7,683 nt of DNA from an uncultured Alphaproteobacteria bacterium (lineage in GTDB: Bacteria; Pseudomonadota; Alphaproteobacteria; Caulobacterales; Hyphomonadaceae). The first letter of the stretch is position 1; each line of letters opens with the position of its first letter. The position numbers and the translations under genes are program-made. The notes beneath the pieces were generated by a model. It made no database searches. It was not told where the DNA came from and was given only the letters and a program-made list of their open reading frames with translations. The stretch spans positions 1 to 7,683 of the forward strand of contig CAIKXW010000092.1 in assembly GCA_903831485.1 (NCBI GenBank), in the 5' to 3' direction. Below, piece by piece: positions 6,088 through 7,683 of the stretch.

Positions 6088-7208
6088 TGAAGCCACGACC
6101 CTCTCCTGCGAGCCTCCATGCCGGACGCGTCGCCAGCGCCGGCCCGGCCGTGGGCGGAGGCGACCGCGAGGCCGATCTTCTCGTCATGCTTGCGGGGGCG
6201 GGGTTGCAGGGGCGCACGATCCCTCTCCCGGATGATCACGCGATCGACTGGGATCGCCTGATCGAGATCGCCAACGACAACCGCATCCTGATCCTGGCGG
6301 CGCGAGGCCTTTCGCCGGCTGCCGCCGCGCCGCAAGCCCTGTGCACGGCGCTTGCGCGCTATCGCGAACTGACCTTGCGGTACAATGGCGCGTTGCTCGC
6401 CGCATTGAAGACTGTGATGGCCGCCTTCGAATCGGCCGGGGTCGAGGCCGTGGTGATAAAGGGTCCGCTCGCGCAGATCGGCCTCTATGGCCAGTGCTTC
6501 CTGCGTCCCTCGACCGACATCGATCTTCTCGTCCGTCAGCGTGATTTTGCCAGAGCCAACGACGTGCTGATCCGGTTGGGCTACGCGCTTCCTGCGGATT
6601 GCGCTACGCCGTGGTGGCGCCACTTCCTCGGCGAGCAGCACTTTCTTCATCCCAGCCTTCCCGCCGTCGATCTTCATCATCGCGTGCAGCAGCCCGGTTG
6701 CCCGTCGCCGCGGCGGAGGGAGATGTTCATCGACCAGCGCACCTCGCAGGACTTCGGCGGCCAGGCCTTTCCGGTGCTGCCGCCTGACCTTGCCTGCCTG
6801 ATGTCGTGCATCAGTTTGGTGAAGGGGGTTCTGCATCGCGAGGCCGGCGCCGCGCACGCCTGCGATGTCTACAGGCATCTCCAGAAGCGTACGCCGGGTG
6901 AACGCGCCGCCCTCCTGCAGATGGCGGAACCCCTCCTTCAGCGCCGCACCATGCTGGCCGCATGGCGCATGGCCCGCGCGCTGTTCGAGCCGGCCGGCAG
7001 CTGGACGGAAGGCGACGATGTGCTGCCCGGCCTCTCGAACGCCCAACTCAGGAACGCCGTGCTTCGGCCGGGGGGCACGGACGCACAACTGCCGCGCCGC
7101 TCGCACATCCTGTCGGAACTCTGCGATACTTGGCTGTCCTTCTCCCGCGAACTTGCCTGGGCCTACTCAGCCGAGCTTGTCGCCTCGGCGCTCGGCCGAG
7201 GCGCCTAA
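6087..7208 (+). CDS. Nucleotidyltransferase-fold lasso tailoring protein (NTP_transf_5-like), 373 aa
   Basis: Nucleotidyltransferase-superfamily protein of the kind that accompanies kinase-containing lasso clusters. Visible motifs are VVIKGPLAQIGLYG (123-136), the metal-binding D-x-D as RPSTDIDLLV (140-149; D144 and D146), and a probable third carboxylate D195 in AVDLHHRV. The rest is mainly helical and not recognisable in detail. In pseudomycoidin the matching protein was reported to add hexoses to the phosphate placed by the kinase, so this one may act after the kinase; the donor substrate cannot be read from sequence. The first about 25 residues are low-complexity and Ala/Gly/Pro-rich. The start at 6087 overlaps the exporter stop by one base (TGATG) and has AGGG 8 nt upstream. 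It is the last gene of the operon. Confidence 0.82.
   Translation: MKPRPSPASLHAGRVASAGPAVGGGDREADLLVMLAGAGLQGRTIPLPDDHAIDWDRLIEIANDNRILILAARGLSPAAAAPQALCTALARYRELTLRYNGALLAALKTVMAAFESAGVEAVVIKGPLAQIGLYGQCFLRPSTDIDLLVRQRDFARANDVLIRLGYALPADCATPWWRHFLGEQHFLHPSLPAVDLHHRVQQPGCPSPRRREMFIDQRTSQDFGGQAFPVLPPDLACLMSCISLVKGVLHREAGAAHACDVYRHLQKRTPGERAALLQMAEPLLQRRTMLAAWRMARALFEPAGSWTEGDDVLPGLSNAQLRNAVLRPGGTDAQLPRRSHILSELCDTWLSFSRELAWAYSAELVASALGRGA
7181..7203 (+). terminator. Perfect 9-bp GC-rich hairpin at the end of the operon
   Basis: CGCCTCGGC (7181-7189) pairs exactly with GCCGAGGCG (7195-7203) around a 5-nt loop (gctcg). It ends two bases before the stop codon TAA at 7206 of the last operon gene. 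No T-run follows (the next bases are cctaaggggg). It may be a Rho-independent-like stop without a U-tract, a 3'-end mRNA stabiliser, or simply the codons for the C-terminus. Confidence 0.35.
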
Positions 7209-7402
7209 GGGGGCTGTCGGACCCGGCGAAGCGTGAAGTCGCGTCAACTGTGAACAGGCATCTGAAGTTGGCCCCTCCGCTAGCAAAATCAAACTCTTAG
7301 TCTGCCGCGGTCGGCGTCGGGACCCCGCGACTGTTTACAGGCCGCCCGACGACGACCGGGGCGCAGATCACGCTGGCGGTCAATGCCGTCGGCCTCGTCT
7401 CG
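7209..7402. other. Intergenic region after the lasso operon
   Basis: No gene is recognised here. An open frame on the - strand running into this stretch from the right (to a stop at 7289-7291) loses resemblance to any family left of about 7403. A second - strand frame with a stop at 7297-7299 gives a low-information Arg/Pro/Thr-rich product. The stretch most likely holds degraded DNA between the operon end and the broken genes to the right. Confidence 0.4.
7249..7274. repeat. Possible remnant of an IS21-type terminal repeat
   Basis: The stretch beginning TGTGAACAGGCATCTGAAG and followed by TTGGCCC resembles, from memory only, the TG-starting end repeats of some IS21-family elements. An istA fragment of the same family lies about 270 bases to the right. 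No matching opposite end is in the window, so this is a guess supported mainly by the neighbouring fragment. Confidence 0.2.
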
Positions 7403-7550
7403 GGCCAGCTCCTTGGGGATGTCGTCCGAGGCGGAGGCGTTCTGCGAGAACAGCAGCAAGAAGATCGGCGCGGCGTCCAGCGCGCGGGCCGTGGTGGTGC
7501 GCGAGTCCTCGCCGGCGCCGACCTTGGCGTCATACCAGGCCTCGCCGCTC
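7403..7550 (-). pseudogene. Fragment of a TIR-domain-like protein
   Basis: On the - strand this stretch reads GYSSGEAWYDAKVGAGEDS, then RALDAAPIFLLLFSQNASAS and DDIPKELA. This follows the second half of a bacterial TIR fold: a W-[WY]-D strand end, a G-x-x motif, a hydrophobic strand ending in S, then the S-x-x-[IV]-x-x-E-L helix. The first part of the domain is missing because the DNA changes to an IstA reading frame at about 7545. The resemblance also stops after KELA. It is thus a broken piece with no start codon of its own in frame. TIR domains in bacteria often act as NAD-consuming effectors in anti-phage defence, but nothing functional remains here. The call rests on pattern recognition over about 49 residues. 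Confidence 0.5.
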
Positions 7551-7683
7551 GAATATCCGCTTGGTGGTGTGACGCTGCTTCACCGGAGCATGCTGGTCGG
7601 CTGCGAGGATCGCATCGATCACGCCCAGGAACGGATCGAGCTTCGGCCGCGCCGGCGTCTTGGCCCGCCGATATCCGGGCGGC
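7544..7683 (-). pseudogene. istA: Truncated IS21-family transposase IstA fragment
   Basis: Reading leftward from the window edge, the - strand gives GYRRAKTPARPKLDPFLGV, then IDAILAADQHAPVKQRHTTK and RIFERR. This matches the family-typical segment of IS21 IstA that follows the N-terminal HTH region (RPKLDPF...ID.IL..D...P.KQRHTAKRIFERLR). After FERR the frame diverges to GLV and stops at 7530-7532, where a full IstA would continue into the DDE catalytic core. The transposase is therefore truncated before its active site at about 7545, exactly where the TIR-like frame begins. The N-terminal part lies beyond the window. No istB is seen to the left. Confidence 0.72.

Noticed and set aside
5805..7106. 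433-codon open frame on the - strand
   Set aside because: It lies antisense to the exporter end and the nucleotidyltransferase. Its translation is rich in Arg, Gly, Ala and His without family motifs, typical of an antisense shadow in high-GC DNA.
1..7683. CRISPR array, tRNA or rRNA genes
   Set aside because: No regularly spaced direct repeats and no tRNA- or rRNA-like sequence were seen on either strand.

Overview
The window carries one complete lasso-peptide (RiPP) biosynthetic operon, about positions 459-7208, all on the + strand. On the left is roughly 450 bases with no convincing gene. On the right is about 400 bases of broken mobile-element and accessory-gene remnants. The DNA is very GC-rich, with long antisense shadow frames. 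Together with the protein style, this suggests an alphaproteobacterium (a sphingomonad, caulobacterium or rhizobial relative). That placement is an inference; there is no rRNA or housekeeping gene to confirm it.

Operon order: precursor A (459-641), then B1, a PqqD-like leader-recognition protein (706-996); B2, a transglutaminase-like leader peptidase (980-1423); C, an asparagine-synthetase-like lasso cyclase (1420-3345); K, an HPr-kinase-like peptide kinase (3338-4297); D, a fused ABC exporter (4297-6087); and N, a nucleotidyltransferase-fold tailoring enzyme (6087-7208). From B1 to N every gene overlaps the next by 17, 4, 8, 1 and 1 nt. The six genes therefore look co-transcribed and translationally coupled. 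The precursor stands slightly apart, with a strong ribosome binding site of its own and a 64-nt gap after it.

Proposed flow: B1 binds the leader motif Y-x2-P-x-L-x3-G-x-F-x3-T. B2 cleaves two residues after the conserved Thr. C activates Asp9 of the core and joins it to the amine of Trp1, giving a 9-residue ring around a threaded 19-residue tail. K and N probably add phosphate and a further group to it, and D exports the product. Split B1/B2, an ABC exporter, a kinase and a nucleotidyltransferase recall the paeninodin/pseudomycoidin type known from Bacillales. They differ from the common proteobacterial type with fused B, isopeptidase and TonB receptor.

The most unusual point is the precursor's C-terminus. 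Characterised kinases of this type phosphorylate a C-terminal Ser, but this core ends in ...TFSDPPR, so the last Ser is four residues inside. Right of the operon, on the - strand, lie a truncated IS21-family IstA fragment and a short TIR-domain-like fragment, joined out of frame. This suggests that the operon borders a scarred, mobile part of the genome.
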